From Cocos nucifera (lineage: Eukaryota > Streptophyta > Magnoliopsida > Arecales > Arecaceae), in the NCBI GenBank assembly GCA_006176705.1, contig QRFJ01000373.1:115705-179704 (forward strand): a stretch of DNA of 64,000 bases, read 5' to 3'. Positions 1 through 13,071 of the stretch are shown here, one piece after another; within the stretch, counting starts at the first letter, position 1, and each line of letters begins with the position of its first letter. Position numbers and translations under genes: made by a program. The notes below the pieces were generated by a model. That model was not told where the DNA came from. It saw only the letters and a list, made by a program, of their open reading frames with translations, and did not search any database.

Positions 1-1381
1 TATTTGCATATACTCAAAAGTTTTGTCATCATCAAAAAGAGGAAGATTGTTGATCCAAAGATTGATTTTGATGATGACAAAAAGTTTTGAGTATAAGTTA
101 TAAAGTCTAACTATGTTTATGAGAATATGTAGTTTCGAAACTTCAAACTTGACATCTTAATGGAGATAAAATCAAGTCAAAAAGGTAAGTCTAGCCTCCA
201 AATTATTTGAAGAAGAAAAGATCACAAACTATCTTTAACATGCATGGCATGTAAACTGGGCCGACCCAGTCTAGAACTAAGCCGATCTAGTCTTAGTGGA
301 AACAGAAGATAGAAAGCATAGAAAGTAAAATTTTCAAGATCCAGAGGATGGAGCCGACCCAGCTATAAACTGAGCCAACCCAGTGAGATTGAGCTGACCC
401 AGTCTGAAACTAAGCCGGCCCAGTGCCTATAATGGCTAATTTTCAGAACTGCAGCTTTTTCATCTCACAAGCTTTCCAATAGCTATTTTCTCTTCTCCAA
501 TGGTTATATCACTTCCAGAAGCCTATGTTAGTGACTTATAATAGTGAAAACCCTCTAAAATATATAAGAAAACACTTGGAGAATTAAAAAGTAATTTTTG
601 GAGAGATTATTGTACATTCTTTGAGAAACCCAAAATAATGAGCAGCAAAGAAAAGAACAATGATTCTCAGATATTTCTTTATCTTTCTAACATCCTCACT
701 TTGAGAGAAGCTAGGCCATTACTATAGAAGATTATCTACTACCTTTCTCAAGCTTTCAAAGAGAAGAAATTAAGCCAACAAGCCAAGCTCCTAGAATTTC
801 TTCTCTTAAGCTTCAAAGAGTTTGTTTTTGTTTTGTTTATTATAATTTTACATTTTGTTTTAAGTTTCTTAGGATGAGAAACTTTGGTTGGTCCAAACCT
901 TGAGTTGGATGATTATAGTAGTTTGATTGATAAGCCAAAATGAAAATCAATCGGAATTGATTGTTAACCCAAAGAAAAACAATCACTTGTGAGGTTTTAG
1001 TTGGTGATCCAAAAAAATCAACTAGATTGATTGTGTACCCAAAAAATAATCGTGTATGATTTTAGTTAGTGAGCTAGAAAAAATTAACTGGATTTGATTG
1101 TGAATCCAAAAAATAATCAGACTATAAATTTTGTTGAGAATTATAGTTGAATTTTTAAGGGGTATACTTGGAGAGTGGATGTAGGAGCTAAGTTTAGCAC
1201 CAAACCACTAGAAAATGATTGTGTTTGTGATTGTGTACTTTTATTTCATTATTTTTATTCACTATACATTAAATAGCTAGTTTCATCTAAACACTTAATT
1301 AGTTTGAATTGCTCATATCTTAAGTTTAAATTTGAAATACCCAATTTACCTCCCCTCTTGGGTAGCCATACCTGAGCAACA
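1..1381 (+). mobile_element. 3' end of a Ty1-copia element (internal tail and 3' LTR)
   Basis: Positions 1-47 are the internal tail, ending in a purine-rich tract (AAAAAGAGGAAGAT) that fits a polypurine tract. The LTR begins TGTTGATCC at 48 and probably ends near GAGCAACA at 1381, about 1.33 kb. Bases 9-37 and 66-95 form an inverted repeat across the tail/LTR junction, a layout common in SIRE-like copia elements. TATATAA at 561-567 could be the LTR promoter. The element body lies left of the window, so the opposite LTR and TSD cannot be checked. The sequence after 1381 is already the AT-rich CACTA-like element, so this copy probably inserted into it. The 3' LTR boundary is approximate. Confidence 0.7.
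242..425 (+). repeat. GCCGRCCCAG minisatellite-like array in the LTR
   Basis: Short units of about 19-21 bp with core AGCCGACCCAGTCT recur at 250-290 and 350-425, interrupted by about 60 bp. The units vary by point changes. A related 21-bp array occurs in the Tork-like LTRs at 14074 and 19097. Confidence 0.75.
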
Positions 1382-1429
1382 ATAATTTTCGCTAATTTCT
1401 TTCTAAAAAAATTTTTCTTCAAAAAATAT

Positions 1430-2070
1430 TAAAATATTGGATAAATTATTTATGATGAAAAATTAATTTTCATCATAAATAATATTTATTAGTGATGAAA
1501 ATTTCTGTCGAAAATAATTTTTCATGAATAAATAATTCTAAAAATAAAAAAAATTAAGAATATTTATGATGAAAAAATTTGCATTGCAAATAAAAATTAT
1601 TTATGATTAAAAAATATATTTCATCATAAATAAAATTTATTTATGATGGATATTTCCATCATAAGTACTTTTTGATAAATAAATAATTTTAAAGAATAAA
1701 AAATGATGAAAAATAATTTTTCATCATAAATAAAAATTATTTATGATGGAAATATATTTTCAACACAAATAAAGGATAAAAATTATTTATGATGGAAATA
1801 TATTTTCATCACAAATAACCTTTATTTGTGATGGAATATCCTTTTCCATCATAAATAACTTTTCGTATATAAATAATTTAAATAATTGCCAGATAAGAAT
1901 TTTTATGATGATTTTTTTGAAAACTTTTAAAAAAATAGGCAAAAATATGCTATGCATTGGTGATGCGATGGGTTGTTGCAAGCTATCCACTGTTGGCAAA
2001 TAAACTAAATTTTTTTAAATTTTTTTTAAAAATTAATATTCTTTTAAAAAATATTATTTTTTGAATATTA
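1430..2070. repeat. Left subterminal palindromic repeats
   Basis: Copies of TTTATGATGAAAA / TTTTCATCATAAAT alternate on both strands with A/T spacers. In CACTA elements such subterminal motifs usually bind the transposase; that role is inferred here. Confidence 0.6.
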
Positions 2071-2076
2071 CATAAT

Positions 2077-3003
2077 TTTAAAAATTAAAGTCTATCTTCA
2101 TCATTTATTATTTAAGTAATTATCATGTGAGTATCATCATAAAAGATTACCTCGATCTGATAGCTCTAGCTTTATAGATAGATAAAATTTGATTTTGACG
2201 GTCACGAACGACTGCATGATGATCGGATAGATAGAAATCATCGATGGATCCAAAATTTTACAACAATGATCTTTGTGATATTTATAGTGCACTATCAAAA
2301 TTTTACTTCAATCAGATATAATTACCATCATTAATTTAGTATGGGATAATTTGGATCGTTAAATAAAAAATAAGTGGTCAAAAGGCCAAACGATATTCGA
2401 TTAAGATAATTTTTTAGATAAATAATCTTTACTACTACTTTGATCATTTCTATGGTAGAGATCATAAAATTCAAACTATATATACATGAATGATCTAAAA
2501 CTACATGTCTCTTGATACATATTCTTAAGATCCTTAAGTAATTACACGTATTTTTATAAGATCTGCTTAACGTGGATGGTTCATATACATAAGATTTTAA
2601 TTTTATGATCATCACCATATAAATGATGAAAGTAGTAGCAAAGATCATTTATTTAAAAAAATGCCTTAATCGGATGTCGTTTAGCCTTTTGATCACTCAT
2701 TTTTTATTTAATGGTCCAAATCATCCCATACTAAATTAACCATGATAATTATATCTGATTGAAGTAAAATTTTGATAGTACACTATAAATATCATAGAGA
2801 TCATCATTATAAAATTTTGAATATATCAGTAGTTTCTATCTATCAGATCATCATACGGACATTCATGACCATCGAAATTAAATTTTATTGATCTACAAAG
2901 CTAGAGCTACCAGATCGAAATGATCTTTTGTGACGATACTTGCATGATAATTATTTAAATAATAAATAATAAAGATGAACTTTAATTTTAAAAATTTTGT
3001 AAT
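2077..3003. repeat. Foldback core: about 420-bp arms
   Basis: The left arm (about 2077-2500) is the reverse complement of the right arm (about 2575-3003) with moderate divergence. For example, CGATCTGATAGCTCTAGCTTT at the left matches the complement of AAAGCTAGAGCTACCAGATCG at the right. About 75 bp separate the arms. A diverged version of the same core lies at 36742-37665. Confidence 0.8.
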
Positions 3004-3009
3004 ATTAAA

Positions 3010-3990
3010 AAATATAAATTTTTAAAAAATTAGAAAAAAATAATAATTTGCTTGCGGACTAGTTAATAGTGGATGCGCTTGCACCCCACAACCCTGTTAC
3101 ATCGATTATGCACCGCACATTTTTGCTCTTTTAATATTTTTAAAATAGTCTATATTTTTTTATTTTAAAATTTAAAATTTTGGTCAGATTATTTATGGTG
3201 CAAATATATTTTGCATCATAAATAATAGATTATTTGTAATAAAAATTTTTCATCATAAATAATTCAACTTTTATTTTTTTAATATTTTATTTATGATAGA
3301 TTATTTATGATATAACTTTTTCATCATAAATAATACATTATTTATGATGCAAAATTAATTTATGTCATAAATAATCAATTATTTATGACAAAAAAGTTAC
3401 ATCGCAAATAATCCAACCTTTTTATTTTTTAAATATTTTATTTATGATAGATTATTTATGATAAAAAATTTTCATTATAAATAATTGATTATTTAAGATG
3501 CAAAATTATTTTGCATCATAAATAATAGATTATTTATGATAAAAAAAATTTATTACAAATAATCCAATTTTTTTAGTTTTTTAATATTTTATTTATGATA
3601 AATTTTTGTGATAAAAATTTTTTTATCATAAATAATCAATTATTTATGATGCAAAATTAGCTTTGATCATAAATAATCAATTATTTATGATGAAAATTTT
3701 TTATCATAAATAATCCAATCTTTTTATTTTTTTAATATTTTATTTATGGAAGATTATTTGTAATGAAAATTTTTTTGTCATTAATAATTGATTATTTGAG
3801 ATGCAACATTATTTTGTATCATAAATAATCAATTATTTATGATGAAAATTTTTCATCATAAATAATCTAACCTTTTTATTTCTTTTAATATTTTATTTAT
3901 GATAGGTTATTTATGATGAAAAATTTTTATTATAAATAATCTGGCCTTTTTATTTTTTAATATTTTATTTATGATAGATTATTTATGATG
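3010..3990. repeat. Right subterminal palindromic repeats, before the gap
   Basis: Tandemly arranged palindromes (ATTATTTATGATG...CATCATAAATAAT) alternate with a T-rich TTTTTATTTTTTAATATTTT spacer. The array stops at the N run and reappears after it. Confidence 0.7.
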
Positions 3991-4000
3991 NNNNNNNNNN
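3991..4000. other. Assembly gap of 10 Ns
   Basis: Ten Ns interrupt the palindromic array. The sequence on both sides is duplicated (2658-3990 and 4001-5335), so the gap probably joins overlapping contig ends rather than spanning missing DNA. Confidence 0.95.
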
Positions 4001-5335
4001 AAAATGCCTTAATCGGATGTCGTTTAGCCTTTTGATCACTCATTTTTTATTTAATGGTCCAAATCATCCCATACTAAATTAACCATGATAATTATATCTG
4101 ATTGAAGTAAAATTTTGATAGTACACTATAAATATCATAGAGATCATCATTATAAAATTTTGAATATATCAGTAGTTTCTATCTATCAGATCATCATACG
4201 GACATTCATGACCATCGAAATTAAATTTTATTGATCTACAAAGCTAGAGCTACCAGATCGAAATGATCTTTTGTGACGATACTTGCATGATAATTATTTA
4301 AATAATAAATAATAAAGATGAACTTTAATTTTAAAAATTTTGTAATATTAAAAAATATAAATTTTTAAAAAATTAGAAAAAAATAATAATTTGCTTGCGG
4401 ACTAGTTAATAGTGGATGCGCTTGCACCCCACAACCCTGTTACATCGATTATGCACCGCACATTTTTGCTCTTTTAATATTTTTAAAATAGTCTATATTT
4501 TTTTATTTTTAAAATTTAAAATTTTGGTCAGATTATTTATGGTGCAAATATATTTTGCATCATAAATAATAGATTATTTGTAATAAAAATTTTTCATCAT
4601 AAATAATTCAACTTTTATTTTTTTAATATTTTATTTATGATAGATTATTTATGATATAACTTTTTCATCATAAATAATACATTATTTATGATGCAAAATT
4701 AATTTATGTCATAAATAATCAATTATTTATGACAAAAAAGTTACATCGCAAATAATCCAACCTTTTTATTTTTTAAATATTTTATTTATGATAGATTATT
4801 TATGATAAAAAATTTTCATTATAAATAATTGATTATTTAAGATGCAAAATTATTTTGCATCATAAATAATAGATTATTTATGATAAAAAAAATTTATTAC
4901 AAATAATCCAATTTTTTTTAGTTTTTTAATATTTTATTTATGATAAATTTTTGTGATAAAAATTTTTTTATCATAAATAATCAATTATTTATGATGCAAA
5001 ATTAGCTTTGATCATAAATAATCAATTATTTATGATGAAAATTTTTTATCATAAATAATCCAATCTTTTTATTTTTTTAATATTTTATTTATGGAAGATT
5101 ATTTGTAATGAAAATTTTTTTGTCATTAATAATTGATTATTTGAGATGCAACATTATTTTGTATCATAAATAATCAATTATTTATGATGAAAATTTTTCA
5201 TCATAAATAATCTAACCTTTTTATTTCTTTTAATATTTTATTTATGATAGGTTATTTATGATGAAAAATTTTTATTATAAATAATCTGGCCTTTTTATTT
5301 TTTAATATTTTATTTATGATAGATTATTTATGATG
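4001..5335 (+). repeat. Near-identical second copy of 2658-3990
   Basis: The block restarts at AAAATGCCTTAATCGG and follows 2658-3990 almost base for base. The differences I saw are single-T changes in homopolymers, for example near 3170/4505 and near 3570/4918. The first copy ends exactly at the gap and the second starts exactly after it. It holds the right foldback arm and subterminal repeats, not a new element. Confidence 0.9.
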
Positions 5336-5694
5336 GAAAATTTTTATTATAAATAATTAATTATTTATGATGCAACATTATTTTTCATCATAAATTATCT
5401 ATTATTTATAATGAAAATATTCCATCATAAATAATCTAATTTTTTTATTTTTTAATATTTTATTTATGGTATATTATTTATGATAAAAAAAATTTATTAT
5501 AAATAATAGATTATTTATGATAAAAATAATTTTTTATCATAAATAATCAATTATTTATGATGAAATAAATTTTTCATCATAAATAATTGATTATTTATGA
5601 TGAAAAATTATTTTCATCGTAAATAACTTTATTTACAGCAAAAAATTTTTCATTGCAAATAATTTCATTGTAAAAGATGGGATTTCTTGTAGTA
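5336..5694. repeat. Terminal subterminal repeats and right end of the CACTA-like element
   Basis: The ATGATGAAAA/TTTTCATCAT palindromes continue to about 5660, followed by the terminus GATTTCTTGTAGTA. The final A replaces the usual G. Confidence 0.6.
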
Positions 5695-7110
5695 GGTTAA
5701 CCATGCAATCTCACAACCTCATTAAAGTATAAACGAGCTACTCTGGATGCATTTGAAGTTTTAGAACATAGTAAAAATTGTGCCATTTTCAAAAACTTTT
5801 CTTCTACAACATAAATAGAATCATTCTTATGGATGGTTCGGGGCAAGCCTAGGACAAAGTCAATGCTAACATCTTACCATGGACAGTCAGGGATAGGCAA
5901 TGGCATATATGGGCCAATATTTTGTTTATGATGTTTTGCTATGGCACACGTACGATACTGGACTATGATTCTAGTAATATCTCTCTTCAAACTAGGCCAA
6001 TAGAATTGATTTTTCATAGCTTCAATCATCTTATTTCATCCAAAATATCCAGTTAGTCCTTCCACATATAATTTTCATACTAAAAAATCTCTTACGGATG
6101 TCCATGGGATACACGGTCTATTATTTCTAAACAAGAATCCATCCTGAAAAACATACTCACTAAGATTTCTAAACGATCCTTGTTGTAGAGTAGCATAAAT
6201 TTCTTTAAAATTAGGGCAGTCAGAATAATTTTTCTTTAACTTTTCAAATCCTATAATTTTAATACTAATGGCAAACAAAAAGGTGACGCTATAACCTAGA
6301 GCATCCATAACTTGATTTGTAGATCTAGCCCTTATGTTTCAATATAAATGTATAGGATTGAAAAAATTCAACCCACTTGGCATGTCTATAGTTCAATTTT
6401 TTTTATGAATTTAAAAATCTAAGAGCTTCATGATTCGAGTACAAGATGAATTCGAATGGCAATAAGTAATGCCTTCAAAACCTCAAAGTCTGTACTATCG
6501 CATAAACTTCTTTATCATATGTAGAATACTTTTGTTTAGCCTTATTTAATTTTTCACTAAAGTATGCGATAGGGTGGTGCTCTTGAATCAAAACTCCTAT
6601 TCCTACACTTAATGCATCACATTCAACCTCAAAAACTTTATTAAAATTAGATAGTCATAGGACAAAGGGGTTTGAGTCATCTTATACTTAATCTTTTGAA
6701 AATCTCTATCAACCAATTTTATCCACTGAAATACTTTCTTATGAATATAGTCTATAACAGGAGCCATAATTGAACTGAATTCTTTAACAAATCAATGGTA
6801 AAAGATAGCTAAACCATGAAAACTTCAAACATCATGAATATTCTTAGGTACTGGCCAATCTACTACAGCTCAAATGTTTTTAGGGTCTATAGTTATACCC
6901 TCAGATGTTACAATAAATTCTAAGAATACAATCCTATTAGTTATGAAAACATATTTTTTAAGATTCACATATAAACTCTCGGTTCTAAGGGTCAAACAGA
7001 CTTATCGTAAATGACTAAGATGGGTCTCTCTTCTCCTGGCCTCAGACATGAAAGATGAGGATATCATCAAAGTACGAATGACTGCTAAATAGAGTCTCCA
7101 ATGAATAGAC
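5695..7110 (-). pseudogene. Ty3-gypsy pol fragment (RT, RNase H, integrase)
   Basis: Read on the minus strand from about 7110 down to 5695. Reverse transcriptase appears first, with the catalytic motif read as YFDDILIF near 7050-7090. Next comes the RT C-terminus (a version of SFHGLA.FY..FV..FSS). RNase H follows near 6420-6660 (FEVECDALSVGIG, IAYFSEKLNKA). The integrase zinc-finger region and catalytic core follow at 5700-6310, including DGFLFRNNRPCIP and SIDFVLGLPRT. Many stops and shifts break the frame. No LTR, gag or primer site is attached. The CACTA-like element ends inside the integrase (near VVRLHG), so part of integrase is missing. The family is gypsy, chromovirus-like; the exact lineage is not resolved. 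Confidence 0.85.
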
Positions 7111-7500
7111 ATCGCAATAACACTGTGCAGTTACATAGTGCCTCTTATGAAAGAGACAGTGCAGCTGTAGGCAGCATACTCATAATTATATCGCCTTCAA
7201 GATGACCATAATCCACTCATAATTAATAAACTAAATCCTTGTGTTCTTGGCAAGCAATGAGTCTGGTTAATCATATTTATTCTTCTGGCTTTCTGAATCA
7301 TTCTAACTATGTTTGCGATAATCCACTCTTAAGGCTTCAGACAATATAATACTTTAAGAAAAAGATATGAGGTGGAAAACTACATGGTTGATGAGGCAGA
7401 CATGTTTCCTAAGTCTCTCTATTATATATAATATATTAACATTTTTCATTACATAGCTTGGGGTAATATATGAGAAGTTCTATATCATCTTAATAGTAAT
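7111..7500. other. Unassigned AT-rich sequence
   Basis: This lies between the gypsy RT fragment and the copia leader. I see no long reading frame, terminal repeat or recognisable domain. It may be decayed internal sequence of either neighbour. Confidence 0.4.
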
Positions 7501-9202
7501 GTATTTCATGATCATTGTAATTAGGGCATATCCAACCAATGAATGATCAGATCCAACTTTGGTTGGCCAATCCAACCACCATTAGAGAGACACATTCAAG
7601 TCATCATATGATGGATGATAATTTCTTTAGTCAACAAGCACCAGACCTTTGGGCCTCTAATGATTATTGAGTTAATGGACCCATTATCAAATACTTTAAT
7701 GGGAGGCTATGACTCCGTTATCCCCATAACTTTATCATTTTAAGGATCTAATAATTTTAAAGGATTTAAATTATTAGTGATTTAAGAATAGAAAGAACAT
7801 GGACCAATTTGCTCCCACTGACTTCATCAAGTCAAGTCCTCCCACTGACTTCACAAGTCACTGATGAGGACTATGATCAATTATGGTCCATGGACATCTA
7901 AATCAGTCTCACTGATTTCCTATGTGACATGGGTTAGCACGAATCAATAAGCAATCTAATCAAAAACTTGATTAACCATATTGGCTAGGTAAGTGAGATC
8001 GGTGGAAAGGTCTGCCAAGGCTTGCCTTAGACACCATAAAAAATGACTGGATAAGCAGGTTGCCAATTAAAAACAACTGGTCTGGAATGCCAAACTTATC
8101 TTAGACACTAATTGGTTTGTCAATTTTGATTTGGTTTGCCTAAAGACTCGGGCTCATCCATTGAGCCACGATCAGCATCCATTTGTTAGATGTATGGATT
8201 TTGATCAACTACAACTATTGAAGTGATCTATAGAAATGGCATAATCCTAATTAACTATTAATTAAGTTTGATCAATTTCTTAACTATGTCCATTTCTAAT
8301 CTAACCCTAGGTCTAACCCAGTTAAGGATCTGATCAAAGCTAACCCATTTCCTTTTAACCCATGTATTATGAAATTATCTTAGGATCTTCAAATCAAAAA
8401 ACTAGATCCTAAACAATCACTTAATTCTTAATTAAGTTCAAGTCTTATGGGTTTAGGTTTATGGAGTCTCAGAACTAGTTATTGACTTTATTGTTTGAAA
8501 TATTTTCAAATTGTATTGAATCATATTCAATATATAGTTTTAGATCTGATTTATTTCATTATTTAGATCATGTCCTAGGATTTCAAATCTAGGATTTTGT
8601 AGAAAGTAAGTTCGTGATTTAATTTTCATAAAATAAATATATCATACATATACATTCTAGATTCAAAACAAAAATTACATATCAACATATGCAATAAGAG
8701 GATTAGATCTAAACATAAAACACATCATGTGGATCAGATCATAAATTATTTAAAATTAAATTTAAAATTTAAAAATAAATCATAAATCACTTTACATCTC
8801 ATGTAATATATTTATGATTTAAGTTTCTCAGATCAGCACATACTAGGATAACCTTTTCACTGTAAGGGATAAACCTTATAGCAGAACAACCTTATGGCAG
8901 TACGTACAATACTAATATTATTTAGATCTAATCTAAATAATCTAAAATAGATCTAATATCTATTAAATTTTAAATTTTAATTAAAAAATTAAATCATAAA
9001 TTTTCTTAGATCTAATCTAAATAATTTATGATTTTGATTTAGATTAGTACATACTAGGATAACCTTTTCATTATAAGGGGTTAACCTTACAACAGGACAA
9101 CCTTATAGCAGTATGTACGATCTTTAATTAACTTTAATTTTTAGATTTAATCTAAAATATACATAAATATGTTATAATCAAACCTAGATGTTCTGATATG
9201 AC
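7500..9202 (-). mobile_element. Copia leader (5' untranslated internal region), minus strand
   Basis: This non-coding stretch adjoins the LTR at 9203-12270 and is homologous to 13072-13625, 21556-22322 and 30430-31868. The degenerate primer site TTCTGATATGA at 9191-9201 sits at the LTR edge; read on the minus strand it resembles TGGTATCAGAGC. The 9043-9117 segment starts with GTACATACT and ends with AGTATGTAC, so it can fold as a stem; a related unit lies at 8838-8915. The gag start would have been further left but is not recognisable. Confidence 0.7.
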
Positions 9203-12200
9203 TGATAGAAAATATGCAAGATTTCATGCATAGATTTCAAAATTTTTTCGAAATAAAGAGCAGCGGAAGATATAGATTAAACTATTTAATCTACAACATA
9301 TATGTAATCAAATTATAAAATCCTACATCAATAATCTATAACATGTTATAATGTAAATATAAATTTAAAATTAAATTAATCATAAGTGGTATTGATCATA
9401 TCAATACCTAGAATTAGAATAATTCTAGTTCTAATCCTAGATCACATCTAGGTCACCAAGAGATCAAATCACTTACCTATGCACGGGTTGAGAACTCCAT
9501 CATTGAATCCATTATTACCTTTGGAGTCACACATGCGCCCGACCTCTATAGGTGATCCATATGAATCTGCAACACAGATCAGAGGTTCGTCGAACGAAGA
9601 TCCGCTCAAAGTGCTAGCTTCTCGTGAATCCCTTCTGATGGTTAATTAAATACATGTTCTTTGGATCTCTTGGATAATCGAAGAGATGAAGAACATGAAG
9701 AAGAATGAAAGAGGAATCAAACCCTTGGATCTCCCATAAAACAAAAATAAAAAGATATATGGAATAAACCCTAGGAGAAGATAAATCTTCTCCTTCAAGA
9801 CGTCAATGGTTGATGTCCTGAAAATATCTATTATGCTAGGTTCAAAGGAGACATTCTTTTCTAAATTTTTTTCTAATTTTCCAAATATCATACCCTCAGA
9901 TTTTTCTCATAAAAATCTCATAAATAAAATTGAGAAGAAGGGCTCTCAAGAAAATCCTAAGAGATGACCTTCTTCTCTTCTTCTTCTCACATCAGGACAA
10001 GATCAGATTATGTCCAAAAATGATCACCATGCCCCAACACCTTGGAGCATAGATTTCATGCCCTCTTTCTTTCTCTCTCTCTCAGATCTTTATCATATAA
10101 AAATCACATAAAATAATGAAGAAGAAGATACTCAAAAAAAAAATAAAGAGAAGATAATCTTCTCTTACCTTTGTGCCTTCATGATATCAACAATTGATAT
10201 CCAGATGAAGACCTTTTCTCTAAGGATCTTGGCACCATCTTTCCTCATTCCTTGCCTTTCTCTCTCTCTCAGATTTTTATCATATAAAAATCATAAATAA
10301 AATAGGAAGAGAGAAACATAAAAGAAAAATATAAGAGAAGACAATCTTTTCTTACCTTGTCTCTTCAAGACATTAACCTTTGATGTCTTAATTAAGGGCT
10401 CTTCTCCAAGAATCTTGGCACCACAAATCCTCCATGCCTTATCCTCCTTCTTCTCTAATTTTTTATAATTTTTTTAGGATTTTTCATGTCCTTAAACCAT
10501 CTTATAAGAGGCATCCACCTTTTAGTGTAAGACTAGGTCAAAACCTAGTCAAAGGAGGACTTTTATGGGGTGTCCAACTCTTGGACGCCCCTCCCACTTA
10601 TTTTTTCATGTAACTACTAATTCTCATGCATAAAACCAAGAGAAAAAGGACCAAACAAGATAGAGGGGAGTGGATAGAGTTGGCGCACAAGGGAGGAAGG
10701 AGTTTGGGTCAAAGAAGACTCTTCTAAGTAGGAAATAATTTCCAACTTCATTCTAATTTTGACCAAATCAAATTTAAATCCAATTCCTAAGATAATGGGG
10801 TGTGGAAAATCATTTCTTAGGCATGAAAATTGTAAAAAAAAAAATCTAAAATTAAAATATGGTGTGGGCTTTCTTAGGCGTAAGTGAAAGAGAGAGTCCC
10901 AATCCAACTGGGACTCCTCTTGTTTGACTAGATCAAAATTATTTTAAATCTAATTTAAATATTATTTAAATTAAATTAAATATAATATAATTAAGGATGA
11001 TTATAGTCCAATTAGGAGTCTAATTAAATTAAATTAAATTAAGATTTAAATCTAATTTACATCCTAAATCAATCGGGTGCATCCAAGTCCTAGTCAAATA
11101 AGGAATTGTTCTTCCCTTACAATTGACTTATCCAATAAGTCAATTAGAATTAATCTAATTAAATTCAAACTAATTCTAATTGAATGTAATTCAATTAGAC
11201 TTAATCTCAGTCTAACTGCTCAATCAAATTGAGCTAATTAGCAATTCAATTGCTAATTGATCCTCCAGCAACACTTGCATTAGGTCAAACATCAATCGCA
11301 TTGAATGTTTGACCTCGAAACGATTTTCAATCAACAATTAACCATCCAATCAGGTTACAAGCTCTAATGTATGTGACCCCATAGGTTCAAACCTAAGTTG
11401 ATAGTATAGGAATCAATTTTTGTACCAATTGAAGTTACCATCTAGCAATGGTTTCGGACATCCGGATAGGTCGAATGTATGCAAAGCAACATTCTTAAAA
11501 CCCTGGCCCATGGTTATCGTATAATTCATCCCTATGACCAATAATGCTCAAGATAACTTCGAGTATGCTGTCAAGCACTCATACAAGTCATCTCTATTGT
11601 GTCTCAAAATTTTACAAATCCTGTGACACCTCATGAGGATTACCCAGGCCTAGGTTTTGCTAAATTAAAACACAGCGAGACATTCTCTTCCTAAAGTTAA
11701 TCAGGAGTGGTCAATCTCATCTTGACTCGCATGCTAACTCTACAAGAACTTGACTATACCCAAAAACTTTTCATCATCTATATTAAAAATACAAGCAGTC
11801 CAGCATCAAAGTACAGTGAGTTGATCGAAAGTTACCATGGTGATCTCAAGTTGGAGGGACACTTATACCCATTGGCCTTAGCTAGCTATTCTTGATAATA
11901 GAGTACTACATTGGTTACGTTCAGTGTAGATGTACTCCTACATCTCATCTGAATGCCATACCAGTGTCTCCACACTACTTGATTATGAGGACAACCAACG
12001 TATATGACATACAACGACCTACACTCGATAAGTTATCATTCTTGTTAATAACTTATTATTTGATCATGAATAATTTAAGAACCATTCAATAAATTATTCT
12101 TTATCAATTGATTATGATTTTAAGGATTTCATCATAATTTAGAAGTTTATTTAAGAAAGATAGAACTTTTATGATGAAATAGTCAAATTATGATTATTAT

Positions 12201-12270
12201 TAGATAATTTATATACTAATTTCAATCATCTACTATTTAGATAATTGGCTTTAGGACATATTTTTCAACA
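9203..12270 (-). mobile_element. Copia LTR copy 1 (3.07 kb), minus strand
   Basis: On the plus strand the LTR runs from TGATAGAAAATATGC at 9203 to TTTTTCAACA at 12270. On the minus strand it therefore begins TGTTGAAAAATATGTCC, a common plant copia LTR start. It aligns along its whole length with copy 2 at 22323-25397. It contains T/C-rich tracts (10060-10270) and no coding sequence. The leader with the primer site joins its left edge, making it the 5' LTR of a minus-strand element. The right neighbour (C/T-rich DNA) is also shared with copy 2, so the two are parts of a duplicated block, not independent insertions. Confidence 0.8.
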
Positions 12271-13070
12271 CTGCCACCTCCCCACTTGCCCCTTCTTCCC
12301 CAATCGACCCAGCTGCCGGCCCCACCACCTCCCCTCCTCCCTTCCTTGGCTGGCTCATCCGCTAGCTCCACCACCTCCCCCCTCCTCTCTTCCCTCGACC
12401 CGATCCGCCCCCTCACTTCTATCTCCCTCTCTACTCTCTTCCCCAACCATCGGCCCCACCACCTCCCCTCCTCCTCCTTCCCTGGCCGGCTTGTTCATCG
12501 GCTCTGCCACCTCCCCCTCCTCTCTTTCCTTGGTCCGATCCTCCTCTTTTCTCTCTCTACCCTCTTCCTCAGTCGGCCCAACCATCGGGCCCGACCCCTC
12601 CCTGCTCTCTCTCTCATTCTCTCCTCTCTTCCCTCGATCCGATCCGCCCCCTCCTACTCTCTCTCTTCCCTCTTTCTCTTTCTTTCTGTTCTCTTTTTTC
12701 TCTTTCTAGATCTTTTTCCCTTTCTTTCTCTCTCTTCTTTATCTTTCTCTCTCCTCTCTCTCTTTATCTCACTATCTTGTATCTCTCTCGTAGGCTACTT
12801 CTAGCACCGCCGTCTCCCTCTATTGCCATCGTCGGCGACCCTTGGAGCTCTGTGCAATCCTCTTTCCATAGCCATAAGTATGATTTTATTTTTAAAAATT
12901 TTATAATAATATTTATTAATCATTTATAATATTTATAATAAATATTATAAATATGTATTATAAATATTATAATTATCTATCGATCGTGGATTGTGTCGAT
13001 GGATAAGAGAACTCCCGTCGGTTAGTTCTGGACCGTGCCGATGAATTCTGGGTCGAGCCATGTCGGCAGC
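12271..13070. repeat. C/T-rich block, probably CACTA 5' region, copy 1
   Basis: The plus strand is strongly biased to C and T (runs of CCACCTCCCC, CTCTCTCTTT). It grades into an AT-rich stretch and then a segment resembling the sequence before the CACTA gene at 26290. It matches 25398-26200. The proline/serine- and glycine/glutamate-rich open frames on both strands come from the composition and are not genes. Confidence 0.6.
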
Positions 13071-13071
13071 C

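Larger units (their letters stand above)
1382..5694. mobile_element. Palindromic CACTA-like element, left end missing
   Basis: The element is AT-rich and made of dozens of short palindromes of the type TTATTTATGATG...CATCATAAATAA, with a foldback core near 2077-3003. The right end, TTTCTTGTAGTA at 5683-5694, is one base from the canonical CACTA-type terminus (..GTAGTG). It abuts GGT and then gypsy integrase sequence. The left terminus is not visible, because the copia LTR at 48-1381 appears to have inserted into the left subterminal region. No transposase reading frame is present, so this is a non-autonomous element. The true length is uncertain because part of it is duplicated around a gap. 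Confidence 0.65.

Noticed and set aside
9646..10907. Minus-strand open frames of 81 and 96 codons, with similar frames at 22780-23010 and 23672-23878
   Set aside because: They lie inside LTR copies 1 and 2 and are not conserved as frames between the copies; no domain.
12245..12804. Overlapping open frames of 69-172 codons on both strands
   Set aside because: They lie in C/T-rich DNA and encode only Pro/Ser/Leu or Gly/Glu/Arg low-complexity peptides in several frames at once; composition explains them.
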